The translations under genes were made by a program, and so were the position numbers. This document shows, piece by piece, positions 34,236-46,858 of a DNA stretch of 64,000 bases (positions are counted from its first letter, which is position 1; every line of letters begins with the position of its first letter). Under the pieces are notes generated by a model. The model saw nothing but the letters and a program-made list of their open reading frames with translations. It was not told where the DNA came from and did not search any database. The DNA comes from Macrobrachium rosenbergii (lineage: Eukaryota; Arthropoda; Malacostraca; Decapoda; Palaemonidae). Location of the stretch: assembly GCF_040412425.1 (NCBI RefSeq), contig NC_089742.1:74213625-74277624 (forward strand), written 5' to 3'.

Positions 34236-37200
34236 CCCCCGGGGCAGTACTAAACACGGCGAAGGGACATTCCCTTTAGCCGATAACAAACAAATGCACC
34301 GCCAGTATCATAAACCTTAAAAGTTTAGAAAAAAAAAAAAAACAGTTTCCAAGGTAAAAACAGGCGCGGAGCTTATGCTTAGAATTACCAATTTGTCGAA
34401 AATGTGTTCCCGGTAGATGCCCTACAGTGGTAATTCCTACAAATGTTTTTCTTTTTTGTAGAATGGTCATATTAACTTGGGTGCCACTTGGAAAATACTG
34501 AGCATTTCCCAGAATTCGAGACAGCAGCTGACACCATCTTTGCACATGTGCAATTTCCAGTTTTACTTTGTTCTAATAAATGTAGTGGGTCAAGTAACGC
34601 TTCTTTTTCGAGGTTTCCAAGGGTAGGGAGACCATTTCTGAAGATGGTTTATTGATTCAAGTTCAAACACAAGGTTATTTTTAAGGCGCTTTAATATTCA
34701 GACATTAAGATTATCGTCAGGGACTGGACAATCATAGAGAAAAAGAAATGCAAAAGACACTCACTCAATCTTAAATGTTCTGCGTCACATAATTTTGCAG
34801 TTTTTATAATGTCATATTATCAGTCTTCGTTTGTTATAATGCTTTGCCGCCAGTATATTTTTAATACTCCTGCTAATCTTCATTGTTGTCATTATCTTCA
34901 TCTTACTTTTTTATGCAACCTTTTTTAAGTGCTAGAGGCCGATCTTGACAGAATTATCATAATAAAGATATTAGAGGGCGTGGAACCGAAATGAGAAAGA
35001 AATGACATTACTCCAAACAGCAGTCTGGAACGATAAGCTGATGTTGCTATGTCGTACCAAGACACATTTACGGGGCGCGTAAAAGAAAACATTACCTGCA
35101 AGAAATGCCAGGGGAGACTACAAGAGATCACCACAATCCAGCTATTGCCCCGTTCGAAGCACAAACCAGTGATTGCAAAGGCCTGACAGAAGAATGCTGG
35201 TCCAGTGAGATATGTAGACGATTTCAATATAAAGAAAAAAATAATCAAATGAAAGATGTTTGTCGGAGGATTATCTGCACATATGACGTTATGCTCTCTT
35301 AAAAATGATTTTGAACGGTTTGCCCTGCCATCTACCGTAATGTCTTCGCAGTCCAACCAGTAGGCAGGTCTGGCTGTATAGAAACTGCTAAGTCACTCAA
35401 CAAGAATTACGATGTATAAAGCGTACGACATGAATTAGAAAATGACTGATCTAAAGATAAATGAGTCACGAAGCGGACAGGAATATCAATTCCACACACT
35501 CATCGTTATTACGATGAGATTGTCTTCGTAATAACTGGCTGCAGTAAGGACGACGACTTGAGCGAGGCTGCATGATTCTCTCTCTCTCTCATAGAATCGG
35601 ATTTTAATTTTGCTTTATTTTGCTTCTCTTTCCTGCAAGAGGTAGGTATTCTGACAAAAAAAAAGACTGGTTCACACGAGCGTTTTGTTCAGTTAAACCA
35701 TACACTGATTCTTTTGTGTCCAACTAGTTTTCGTAATTTGTCGTTAGTTTTGTTATCCATAAATATCACAATCTATATCAGTGCTCAGATAAACAGTTTT
35801 TGTGCTCAAACAGTTTCACCCACTAAGCACCCCAATTTGAAGTCCCAGAATTGTCAGATGAGTTACCAAAAGCAGGGAATTTGCCAGGCAAGATTATATT
35901 CTTTCTAGCTTCGACAGCTCAGGAATTATCTAAACCCACCCAAAAACACACGGGGAACCAGGAACCGAATGGTTTAGCTCAGTAACCTTGCTTTTTCATT
36001 AGTAATTAGTGTGATAATTTCACATTAATTATACTAATCCATTTATTCTATTTAATAAGAGCCCTCAAACTTCTGTTCGATGGAGGAGATAAATTCGACG
36101 TTAACGCAATAATTCATTATTTATTAAAAAAATCGGAGGAAGGAAGGTGGAGCAAGGAAGTTATACGAGCCAAGAGGTAGGTCGAGGGTGAGCATGGTTA
36201 AGGGTAAACTTTTATTAAATAGTTGTTACTAATTGTCTTCATCATTTGCCCATTAGAATAACATTCTTACTATCCACCAAAGAAATAGTGAGTTAACATG
36301 ATAAGATGTTACATTTTGGACTTGTGAAATGCCCTTGGCTACCTACGTATTGAGCTTTGATTTCATCCTGTGCTAGGACTAAGCTTCACTGCTTACACCT
36401 GTATGCCTCTCACCGTAGGTCGACCTTTAGGGATTGCCGTGTTACCATAATCATTACCTGATAGTACCCCAGTTTCCACATCCATTGTCTCCTAACACTG
36501 GTGGAAGTTAGGGGATGAGATTGCCAATTGATATATTTCAGCGACATCTGCCACCTTGTAAATATAGTCAGCAGTACACATAACTACACTGAAGAGATAT
36601 GAATCTGTGACATATGCCTCCAAATGCTTGGGTTTGCTGCACCTCCCCTGAGGATATAAACTTCATTTACCTCGTTATGGTCATTACTTTCCTCCACCTC
36701 GCCAAAATCACCTCAGCTAGTGTTGTTTGTTTCAATTCCTCAGGCCTAACCGTTAGTCGGTTTCATCTCATCTGTCCGCCCAAGAGTGAAGATGTGGCAA
36801 TACGCATGTGTAGTGTAGCTCGTGATTGGTTGAAAATCAACGTTTCCGATATCGTTGGCTTATTGTGATAAGTATTAAAACTTTCTTCAGTAACATATCT
36901 GAATGTTTATAATATTATAAAATATGTATCATAAACATGCCGATTTGTTTCGATAATATTAAAATCCATTTAATTTGCAGTTGCATAGCCTACCCAGATG
37001 TATGTCTGTATTTACCTACAGTGAGTTGAAGCATAAGTATTTAAAGCCCTGCAGTTCGTTTGTGTTCGAGCTGCCCGGTAAATTATTGATATGACTTCGT
37101 CTTTCGTGTGCTTGTATTATTATTATATCGAAATAAATCGGTATATTTATGATCTATATCAAAAGATGTGATGAGGTTGATAAATACCACTGATGTCTGT

Positions 37201-39050
37201 CGCCTTTTCTACTCCCATTTTATATGGTTCTGGGGAAACTGGTAAGTTCTCAATCAAAAAGAATAGAATGCAATCATTCTCATCGAATGGCACAGCCATG
37301 TGGCGTACCTGAGTAAGTTTATCCTGGGAGGGGTTTTATGAATACAAAAACACATATGTTTTTTTTATCAGGCAGACAATGTAACTACTTAACCTGATTT
37401 TACAGAAATATGAGTAAGAGCTAACCTCAAGCAAAACAAAGCAAAAATCAAAACAAAAAAGATACGAAGCGACCGCACACGAACGCTCACACGTAACTGA
37501 ATAAAGAAACAATGGGAAAACACGAACTGAATGAGGGAAATGCTCACTCGCACCACAGTAACATAATGGGGCTAAATTACATATGTCTCACATGACGCTT
37601 AAAAAAAGTTATTTAGTTCTCTGCAACACTACTGCACGATAATTTCCATTTCAGATAGCCACTATTCAAAATGTTACGATTTTCTCGCTGTTTCTTCATA
37701 ATATCCAGTTCAGTAAAAGCTTTTTCGCTCAGAATGCAAAGCAATCACCTGACCTCACTAACCGCCTGAATGTGGCAGCCAACAGCACCCAGTTCTTATT
37801 GAGATTTTAATATCATGAACGAAAGCCGACAATATCCGGGATTGTCAACCACACAGCAACTCCAAGGAAGAGTAGGAAAAAAAAAGCTCGGTAACAGTTG
37901 CGACAACACCGCTGATATAATATTATACATTACAAAGTTGAATAAAAAAAAAAAGCCTTGGCGGAAGTTTTGATAAAAAAAATTTAAGGCTCCAGAGAAA
38001 TACCTTTATAAGCATCGACAATGAAGAATAAAATGAAGGTTTTCGACACATAATACATGTGGTTGGATAGTGGTCCAGGTTAACCTTGTCTAACTCTTCG
38101 GCAATTTTCTACCTACCGCGCAGTTTACCCAGTAAAACAGTGTTATTGGTCAATTACAGTAATATCATACTCTTGATCAATATCCCTTGGAGAATTCATT
38201 GACGTGTGCGCGTAAACATGACAACACAGGTGAGTCCAGTTAACAAACTAGTACATACCGTCCAAAGGGGGCTCGGTTCGCTTGCAACATGCAAACCGAG
38301 ATCATTAGTCTATGAAGCGGCCTGTGTTTCACAAAGAGATTACATTAACGGGAAGAGGTGATATGTTTTATTATCTAAAGTCAATGGTAGTCCTCAAAAA
38401 GTAATGTTAAAAATGTCTTGCGTGTACCATCTTATGTACAGTATATCCAGGGCATATTTTTTGCACAAGCAACAAAAGAGAAAGAGCAACCAGTGAGTTT
38501 TACCCAAGATTGCGTAAAATCATGGGACGTAGATGGTCAAATTTTGACAGTGAGGAACATGTTAACTTTGTATTATTGATAATACAGGTTAATATAAATG
38601 CTATAAACATCTTGAAGAAAGGTGTTAGAAAGTTTTAGGACATATCCATGTAAGAGATGTTATCAGACTGGAAGGTGCTGTCAACTGTATGAAAACAGCC
38701 AAAAAGAATTTTGAGTCTAGTACTTGCGTTATTGGAAAAACATGGCGGGTACCTGAATTTGCACTTAGTTTTATGCATTGATTTTGTATATATGAAATCA
38801 CTCAAGTTACTTTGTTGGCGCTGTGCTTGTGTTACAGTCTTAAACACTGTTCTAGAGGTGTCTCAGACTGTATAAGACAATCTTCTCCTTTACACGTTTA
38901 CATAGCTTTAGCCACTGGTCTGTCACTATCAACGATGTGTCACAAGAATTAAGATAAAGTAACACGAAACGACTAAACAAGGGCTCTGGCACTGTAAAAT
39001 TAATATTTTCTTTAAAATAGATGACAGTTCTCCCCCCTTATGCCTGGAAT
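34236..39050. other. No supported gene; mostly unique sequence
   Basis: Several short open frames (34276-34545, 34925-35356, 36614-36868, 38635-38847) have no recognisable domain. The only hint of a gene is the RRM-like fragment described separately. A small palindrome (AATTAGTGTGAT..ATTAATTATACTAAT) lies near 36003-36040. Confidence 0.4.
35253..35324 (+). pseudogene. RRM-like fragment (RNA-binding protein piece)
   Basis: Read in one frame, this encodes KMFVGGLSAHMTLCSLKNDF followed by ERFA. That is collinear with the RNP2 strand and first helix of hnRNP/Musashi-type RRMs (KMFVGGLS-x-x-T-x-x-x-x-LK-x-x-F-x-x-F). A stop directly precedes it, and the downstream reading does not continue into RNP1. 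It is a fragment or chance match, not a working exon. Confidence 0.3.
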
Positions 39051-39078
39051 TTATTTTATTTATTTATTTATTTATATT
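39051..39078. repeat. (TTTA)n microsatellite
   Basis: About six units. Confidence 0.9.
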
Positions 39079-39264
39079 TTGAATGGGAGTCGTATTGAGT
39101 ACCTGATGATTCATTTCGTAAGAATGAAATTAATATAAGAATGAAATCAATACAAAATCTTTCCATTATAATTTTGAGAATCATGATTAGACATCATTAT
39201 GCATTATTTTTCTTTTTCGATGATAAAGGAAAAATTTTCTTTTTATAAGCGTCGTGGCACTTAT

Positions 39265-39268
<4 letters not shown>

Positions 39269-39338
<70 letters not shown>
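39269..39338. repeat. (CT)n microsatellite
   Basis: About 35 CT units. Confidence 0.97.
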
Positions 39339-39341
<3 letters not shown>

Positions 39342-39896
39342 CTTTTGATCGATTCGCTGACTTGTTTTCCCAGAATAACAGAATAAGGCCACGGCTCTTG
39401 CTCCCTGTGTGATTCATTGAAGGAAATTTAACTGGGAACAGAAAATCCCATTTCAGTAAGCTAATCGCTCGAAGTTCATTCTTAACCTCGTTCAAACCTC
39501 CATCCCTGAATCGTGTAACAGTCCTTGCGACGGCTGGCTGGTCGAGATGGAGCACATGAGAAACAGACCTTCACTCAAGTGGGCAGGGTGAAATGTTAGC
39601 TGTTCACGCACACTCGGAACTGACTCATCAAGGCCAGTGCGTAAAAGGAGCACCCTCTGAGTGAACTAGGCCTGCTCTGCAATAGTCGTTACTACCGACA
39701 CTGAGAAGGATGAAGAGCAATGAGAGAAGGCTTCGATCAAGTAACTTATTATCGTCCTAATCCTAGTTCAAAGCCTTCAGTAAAAGGATGAGATGCTATT
39801 ACTTTGGATTTAGATACGAAAATTTTAACCTACAGATTTTTAATCTTTGAGGTATAAGTTGATACCGACTCTGCCATACATGTGCCTGCCGAATTC

Positions 39897-40287
39897 AGTT
39901 TTTTCGTTTCCTGTAAAAGAAAACTATTGAGATGGCTATTTGTGTGTACGTACACACTTTTTCTGTCCGCCCTCAGATCTTAGAAACCACTGAGGCTAGA
40001 AGGCTGCAAATTTGCATGTTGTTCATCCACCTTCCAATCATCAAACATACCAAATTGCAGCCCTCAAGCCTCAGTAGTTTTGATTTGATTTAGGGTTAAA
40101 GTTAGCCATGATCGTGCATCTGGCACTGCTATGGGTACCAAGAACACCGGCTACCACCGGACAGTGGCTGAAAGTTTCATGGGACGCGACAAAGAGTTTC
40201 ATGGGCGGTGGCTGAGAGTTTCATACAGCATTATACGCTGTACAGAAAACTCGACTGCGCCGAAGAAACCCCGGTGCATTTTTTACT
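39897..40287 (+). mobile_element. Hairpin-containing non-autonomous repeat, copy 1
   Basis: Starts near CCTGTAAAAGAAAACTATTG and ends past CTGTACAGAAAACTCG, with a further GC hairpin (GCGCCGAAGAAACCCCGGTGC). It contains a long inner inverted repeat (CTGAGGCTAGAAGGCTGCAA pairing with TTGCAGCCCTCAAGCCTCAG). It shares about 330 bp with 54228-54553. I recall this as an abundant repeat of decapod transcripts and genomes. Confidence 0.7.
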
Positions 40288-40439
40288 TCTTGTACTTAGA
40301 ATCGATATCAGTCCATCCCCAACATGATAGCTGGTCGATACAATTGTAACACAGCTATTTATGGATTTTTGTCACACGTCATGACATCTTTTATATTCAT
40401 AAGTATTAACCTACAAATGTTGTTTAACATCCAGTTCAC

Positions 40440-40586
40440 TCTTCCTCGGGAATAACATATACTGGAGGGGAGTTATAAGTGATAAGTGGTTCGTCACGAG
40501 GGAGATTCGAACTCCCGACTGGTTGAGAACCAACGATTACAGTGATGATTTTGACCAGTGCGTTATCGTTTATAATTCTCCTCTAG

Positions 40587-40588
<2 letters not shown>
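40440..40588 (-). mobile_element. tRNA-derived SINE-like sequence
   Basis: On the reverse strand, GATAACGCACTGGTCAAAAT (A-box region) is followed by CAACCAGTCGGGAGTTCGAA and TCTCCC, a canonical B-box and T-arm. The element abuts a (TA)n tract, a common SINE tail position. No complete cloverleaf is present, so it is not a tRNA gene. Confidence 0.6.
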
Positions 40589-40631
<43 letters not shown>

Positions 40632-40741
40632 GAGTATATATACAGTATATATATGTATATAATATATATATATATATATATACATATATACAGTATATAT
40701 ATATGTATATATATATATGTATATATATATACAGTATATAT
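40589..40741. repeat. (TA)n-rich compound microsatellite
   Basis: TA runs interrupted by ACAGTATATA and GTATATA units. Confidence 0.95.
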
Positions 40742-43700
40742 AAGGAAGTGGGTCACGAATGGACATGGGATGTTTGACGTTTAAGGATGATTGTGAACAG
40801 TGAAAAGAAACACCAGAAACCAGGGAAAGAGGTGACCATATTTGTACAAGAGCGGTAATATGGACGATATGATGAGAGAAGTAGTGAGCCACAGAATAAG
40901 TGGCGGAATAAAGGAATGAAGCCAAGATGTGAATGTTCGAATTTATTCTCGTCCTATTCCTCCTTTATGGACGTGAAAACTATATGCTGTCGAATAAGAG
41001 TGTAAATTTCAGATTATTCAAGAGGAAGAAAGATAAGCAGGACAAGAAAGGGTCTCAATGTCCAGGAATTGTTAGTACATACAGAGTGTGTAATGGTGTT
41101 TGACATGCTGCCAGAGAGCCACTGTTTGATCATATGAGGCAGTTAATATGATAAAAAGTTTTTATTGAAGTGTTAATTCTCAATCCAGCAGATAAAGTAT
41201 GAATGCGGTGGGGACCACTGAGGCTTTTCCTCCACCATTTATAGAGGAAAGAGCTGATATTGAAGATGCAATCAGTGAAAAGTGAACACCATGACTTAGC
41301 AATGCAGAACTTGGCTCCCATTTGATAGGTGTATGAATTACTCCCAGCCTATTGATCAACAGTCAGTCCAGCTGTAATTGGTTACCAGCACCTGCCAAGA
41401 TCAAAGAGGAAGAAGCACCGGATTAGTAATTTTGGTGAGAGAGCAATGCCAACCGTTCCAAAGGGAAAGGCGCCATAGTAAGCTTCCAAGCCTCATTGCC
41501 GAATCCATGTTTAGCCGCCAGGTTTGGCAACAATCACACTCTTATGGCACTAACGTTGCCTGTCACTCTGTCCCAGCTACATGCCAGGTCAGCCACAAAT
41601 AATCACATCTCTCTCCACACGAGTCAGATCCTGCAAATAAAGCTCATTTCTCTCTGAGATCCTTTGTACATTTTTATCCCCACACCGATGACTTCAGAGC
41701 AACCTGGTGGACCAGCCATTGATGCTTCCACACGGATAATGAATGAAGACTTATTTAAAGAATCATTTAGTAAATAAAATTGTGGAGGGCTTTTTGACTT
41801 TCTTGATGAGATTTTCAGAAGATACTGTATCATCTAAAAGGAGACTCGCATCTTCAGAATACTTGTCATCTGATCAAAGCATCAAGTCCATTGATAGAGT
41901 TTGCTGCTGGCGTTGTTACTGGATTGATTTACACCATAGTTATTGTTTTTCTCTTGGGCTGCATTACTAAAGAAATCAGTTCATCGACTCTCGACGATCA
42001 TATTTTAGTACAGGAGAAATTATACGACTACAACTTCAAAAACATTTATTTGAGAGTGTGTAAATGTGCAAGACCAAAACAATACCATGCAATGTAAGAA
42101 CATTTAGAAATATTTTGTTAAAAAGTCTCAACCATTATTGTATTTATCACACACACACAATGAGCTGCGCAACTAATAATACATGACAGATCTGAAGCAA
42201 AATCCAGTGACATCATTTAAAAGGATTTTTTTTATACAGTTAAGTCTTGAACTCATAGCTGCCAACACAATAATCTTTATAAGAGGTGAAATATTAGTTA
42301 CTATATGAATTACATAAAGTAAGACATGCAATATGATATACTTATGAAATGAATTCATCTCTTATCACGACTAAAAATTCGGCAGCTGTGATCATGACTG
42401 ACAGAGGTAATGATATTCTATCTACGTAAACAATGTAATAATTAGCAGAGTTATCACTATACATAAAAAATAACTGTATGATAACACTCCAAATTGTACT
42501 GAAATCAGTGTATCACAGAATGTTCAGCATTTTCCATATACAACTAGAAACAAGCTAAGGAGATATTCAAATGACCTTAATTTAAGTGAAGAAATAATGT
42601 TAGTTGATGGAAGGAAGGGATCTAATGCATGGCCAGTGTTTTTGCACATCCGGGAGCTACTGGGTAATTTTTATCGTGTGTTCAGAAGTAAGGGAACAGA
42701 ACTACTTTCCTTATTTAGAATGACTGTTTCATAAACTAATGATTGTTTCAACGTCTGGCAAAAACTCGTCAATAATAGAGCAGCGATGTGTCATTAGTCT
42801 ACCAGTCAATGGGAGCAATTGACTTGGGTTTCCCCGTGCACTAACCAACCCATCAGTTCCTGCGTTTCACACATTACCACCTAGAAGGTCTAGAACCCTC
42901 AAATCCTTCACTTCCTCCAGTGAATCCTTCATGATCGATGTGCCTAGGCAAAGAGTACTGATGACACTTATTTGGTAAAGACCAGATCTGGCCATAAAAG
43001 TGTCAGACATGCCTAATAAAGCCTCCAAGTGTCTTTTACAGTGATGTGCATCAGACGCTGCCATAGCCTATCAAAACTGACGGTCTTAAGAATTCTTATA
43101 TCACAGTTTCTATTCTATCCAGATTTTCTCTGGAGAAAATCCATGAGGCAACTGGGAAAGACTATGCCATATGAATTTCTCCTTTTCAAATGCAGGAGTT
43201 CTCAGATATTCTAACAACTATTTCCGACCTTTCCCATTCATAGGGTACGGTCTCGTTCCCATGCCGGGCAGCACCAAAGGTGTTTTGGGGTTATCCTAAT
43301 TTCAAAAGTATCAGTTATTCTTTCTAGTTCTGGAGATTCTTTTATGTCCGTCTCCAGTGGTGTTTCTACCCCTGTTCTTGCATGTTCGACTTCACTTTCA
43401 GATGTTCTTAACATTTCCAACGTTAAGCAACAGTCATTGAAAATAGAAAATTGCAAAAATAGATCTACTAATAAGTTAAAAACTGCAAAAATAGATTTAC
43501 TAATAAGTTTAGAGCTGCAAAAATAGACTTACTAATAATTTCCTCAAGCAACTCATTGATTTCTCTACCTCTTAGCCAATGAAGACTGCAACACTTGGGC
43601 ATCGATAACGTAAGAGGGACAGGGATACAAAAGGAGTGCAAAGCAAGGAAAAAGAAGGAAAACACCTAAGTGCTTGGAAAAGAATAACGTTGTATCATTC

Positions 43701-44722
43701 TTTCCAAACTAACGAGAGAAAGCAAGACAAGTTTCAACTGTGCGCCCTCTCACTCTTACCGGAACCACCATCGTCAGTCTATTCTGTCTCGCCCGAAGAG
43801 GCCGGGGAGAGAACGTCCATCGGGGTCGGGGTCGGGGTCGGGGCCCTCAGGGGAGAGAGAGAGGCGGGAGGCGTCTGCGAGAGGTGGGGGGTGGGAGGGG
43901 GGAAGGGGTCGAGTGATGGGTGGTGGTCTGGGATTTTATTTTACATGTTGATTGTCACGCAATTCAAATTTCATAACGATGAACTCACAAAGCTTATTTA
44001 GATAATAACAACCTACAAGTACTTAACAGACTAACTTGAGAATACACACAAAAGGAGAAATAATCCACTCAAGAAACGCTTTGGTATGCAGACACAAACG
44101 CACAGTTTTAAAAACAGTTTGCGTACAAAGGCTACCAAGATCTGCCATTAAGATATGCCGCCTTTTGAAGCACACGCGCATTAAAGAGAAGATTCTGCTT
44201 CCACCACGATATTCACGAGCACTGGCTGAGTCCTGTGCCTCATCGCCCATCTCACGGGGTATTTTAGGAAGCGTCCGAAAGAAGGTGCGCAGAATGAATG
44301 AGCAGCAGTTTTATCTTACCTTTATGCTACAGCGTTGGATATTGACTGAATGTTTACTCTGCTGTCATTTGTACTCCACTTAAAGTGAGTATAATTAAAA
44401 TATATCAAGTGTTCCGAAAACATACAGACGTAATTTGTAAAAAAATATTCATATTCTATCTTCATATTAGTCTTTAATATCAGTATCAAAAGAAGAATTC
44501 ACTAAATATTGATGATCAACAATCTGTTTAAATTTCATGGAAATTTAAAAATTTTATATATAAGTTTCATTATTGAGAAAATATTAGTCGGTCCACCAAT
44601 TAGACAATTAACAGCTCTGCAGATTAAGGCTAATAGGAGCTTTTTTTGCTTGTACGCAAGGAAAATCTATAAATTCCATGAAGTTAACAAATTGCTTTTC
44701 ATGTTAGGTTGTCTTTCTAACT

Positions 44723-44724
<2 letters not shown>
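40742..44724. other. No supported gene
   Basis: Open frames at 41743-41970, 41891-42097, 42867-43064, 43238-43456 and 43636-44001 were examined and none was recognised. The 41891 frame has one hydrophobic stretch (FAAGVVTGLIYTIVIVFLLG), but no start context or homology is evident. The left part of the ninjurin 3' UTR may reach into the right end of this region. Confidence 0.4.
43819..43925. repeat. G-rich low-complexity tract with (GGGGTC)n
   Basis: Four GGGGTC units are followed by GAGAGAG and GGTGGGGGGTGGGAGGGGGG. This is the most GC-rich part of the window, with many G-runs on the plus strand. Confidence 0.8.

Positions 44725-44725
<1 letters not shown>

Positions 44726-44798
<73 letters not shown>
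44726..44798. repeat. (GA)n microsatellite
   Basis: About 36 units. Confidence 0.97.
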
Positions 44799-44801
<3 letters not shown>

Positions 44802-45352
44802 CAAAAGATTTCATACTTTTCATATTTACTTGCATTTAATAATATTGTCTTTAAACGTTGACAGGAGATTATCTTCAGGGCCAAAAGTTAATATTAGGAA
44901 TGAGGCACAATTACATCACAGATTTCATGGACAGCTTATTTTGTGTTTACATTGTCAAAAGCTTGAAATTTGAATCCTTCTACTTTTTCTTGATCGTTGA
45001 AAGCCTTATCATAACCCTTTGCCCATGCTGTATTTCCCCTTCATTTACAGTCATTCTCATAATGGACCCGTCACATAAAGATTTCTCTGTTTAACAACTT
45101 ATTCCCTTCCATTAACTGGTTCTGCCTCACCCATTTACTTAACAATACTTGAATAAACAAGAAAGCAGCAGATTCGTAGGGTTCTTCCAGAGCACCGAAG
45201 GTAACTGATTGTCTACGTAGCAAATAATGTGACAACTCCTCTTTGAAGCTTTTTGGTGGTCGATCTATTGTAAGACTTCGAATGTGGTTTGATGTCTGAA
45301 TTTGATTGCTCCTGAAAAGCCCAGTGAATTTCAATGCTTTTTGTAATTTTGG

Positions 45353-45574
45353 TCAACCATTATGCAAATGGCCCGTGGTATTCGTCTTGATAGGGACACC
45401 GGGTGGATGAATTTTCATCTGTTCGATGCCGAAAGCAGAGAGAATGACATTCACGACAGAAATGACGAAGAGGAACACGACGATGATATTGTTGAGAATG
45501 TCCGCAGCTGTATGTTGCTGTGGGTCATTAATGTTCATCCCACCAATTATTAAGAACAGCACTCCCACCAGAAC
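45353..45574 (-). CDS. Ninj: Ninjurin, alternative last exon 3
   Basis: Acceptor CTTGTCATTTTAG precedes 45574. Phase-0 codons give 73 residues starting VLVGVLFLIIGGMNIND and ending GHLHNG before the stop at 45353. After the upstream ...SLVLQ this completes the first transmembrane helix. A short polar loop (NDPQQHTAADILNN) and the second helix (IIVVFLFVISVVNVILSAFG) follow. The spacing and the LNN..VNV.LSAFG pattern match the canonical ninjurin C-terminal half (LDFLNNLATG..FIIVVVNIFITAFGVQ). This is the most typical of the three variants. The tail (IEQMKIHPPGVPIKTNTTGH) is cytosolic or extracellular and low in complexity. Confidence 0.88.
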   Translation of the reverse strand, partial: VLVGVLFLIIGGMNINDPQQHTAADILNNIIVVFLFVISVVNVILSAFGIEQMKIHPPGVPIKTNTTGHLHNG

Positions 45575-46666
45575 CTAAAATGACAAGACATTCACATTAA
45601 TCTTGTTACTGAAAAAGACCTCTTTACATCACATAGCTTATTTGGAAAGTACATTTTATTTAAAAAGCTTTTTTTCTGGCCAGGCTTAAGAGAGGATGAA
45701 GTTTCAAGTTATACCTTGGTACTGTGACCTGTTTGGGCTCTGCTGTTGCATCTGCTAATCATTGAAGTAACAAGATTTGAAAGCTGAAAGCACAACGCTT
45801 TTAATCAAAATACAAAGTCTCAGAAAACCAGGACATGCATTAGCAATTAGTCATGGAAAGAAAGTGGAGGTGCAGAAAGAGAAGACTCGCATGAAAACAC
45901 TCCGGAATTCAAAGCTGTGATCAGTACCACCCGAAGAGGATTCTACTTCAGTTAAGTGCTGTGATGGTTAAGGCAACTTTTCTAAATCGATGCGAAGAAG
46001 AACTGTTGTTTTCCATTAAGATAAAATCAGTTTTGTGCTGCACTTTTTTAACGGAGCAAATTTGCTAATTTGACTCCTTAATTCCATATTAAAGAACAGT
46101 AATTGAGAGTTACTTATTAAGTTGATTGAGACAGCAGCGAAGCATTTTTTTAGGGTTCCTCCTCAGTGACGGTTAATGCAAACAAAAAAGGTGGCGCCTG
46201 GGAAGGAACCAGACAGTTTCTGAAAGCATCTACCTAAAAGAGTCCTTCGTGTCCTAATCATAATGACTATGAATGAGTGCCTTGTACTGTCATAAGGTCG
46301 GATACGTGACTCTGAGGCAATTATATTCCAAAGGACGAGGCAACCACGGCACTTGTGAAGAGGCAAACAAAATGCAAGAACACGCAATGGTAGGTTTCAA
46401 GTTTGAACAGCGGTTGATGAGCAATAAAATATCCATCTCAAAATCATTCATTGATTAAAAAAAAACTTGAATGATGAAGATACAATACACTGGCTTTTTT
46501 CGTTATATATTTGACTATTACAGCGGTTGCCAATAAGACGTCTTTACTCATGATAATATTGAAGAGAATACTGCCGTGTTTCCCGTTTTCTTTGGAACAT
46601 AATTATTGGACAATAAACTTTGCGAACAGAAAATCAACTTGGCTTACTTGAGGTAACTTTCATGAC

Positions 46667-46858
46667 CTAAGGGATGAGAAAGCCTTCCCCTTTTTGCAGG
46701 TTGCTGCCATTGTTGAAGCCCAGCTTAATAGCGTCTATGGCCGAAATAAGTAAAGACAATACAAGCACTGTATGGTTCAGTGCCTCAGCTGCCTTGTGAT
46801 GCGATTCTCTTTTGATGTTCAGAACTGACAAACAAGCCATCAGCACGCCAGCCAAGCC
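46667..46858 (-). CDS. Ninj: Ninjurin, alternative last exon 2
   Basis: Acceptor TGTCTGTCATAG precedes 46858. Codons in phase 0 give 63 residues: GLAGVLMACLSVLNIKRESH, HKAAEALNHTVLVLSLLISA, then IDAIKLGFNNGSNLQKGEGF, LIP and a stop at 46667. It keeps the helix-loop-helix layout and the EALNH position of ninjurins but diverges in the second helix (IDAIKLGF in place of VNVILSAF). Together with 45353-45574 and 49474-49674 it forms a set of exons with identical phase, so inclusion is expected to be mutually exclusive. It could be a tissue-specific isoform end. Confidence 0.8.
   Translation of the reverse strand, partial: GLAGVLMACLSVLNIKRESHHKAAEALNHTVLVLSLLISAIDAIKLGFNNGSNLQKGEGFLIP

Noticed and set aside
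35180..35245. Reverse transcriptase YVDD box (VRYVDDFNIKKK) upstream of the RRM-like fragment
   Set aside because: A stop lies just before and no other reverse transcriptase motif is present in the right order; likely chance.
39187..39555. Arg-Glu and Ser-Leu repeat proteins (also 56623-57094, 59653-60117)
   Set aside because: Translations of (CT)n/(GA)n repeats with no conserved flank.
41891..42097. Small membrane protein (FAAGVVTGLIYTIVIVFLLG)
   Set aside because: One hydrophobic stretch in a short frame without homology, splice sites or start context is not enough to call a gene.
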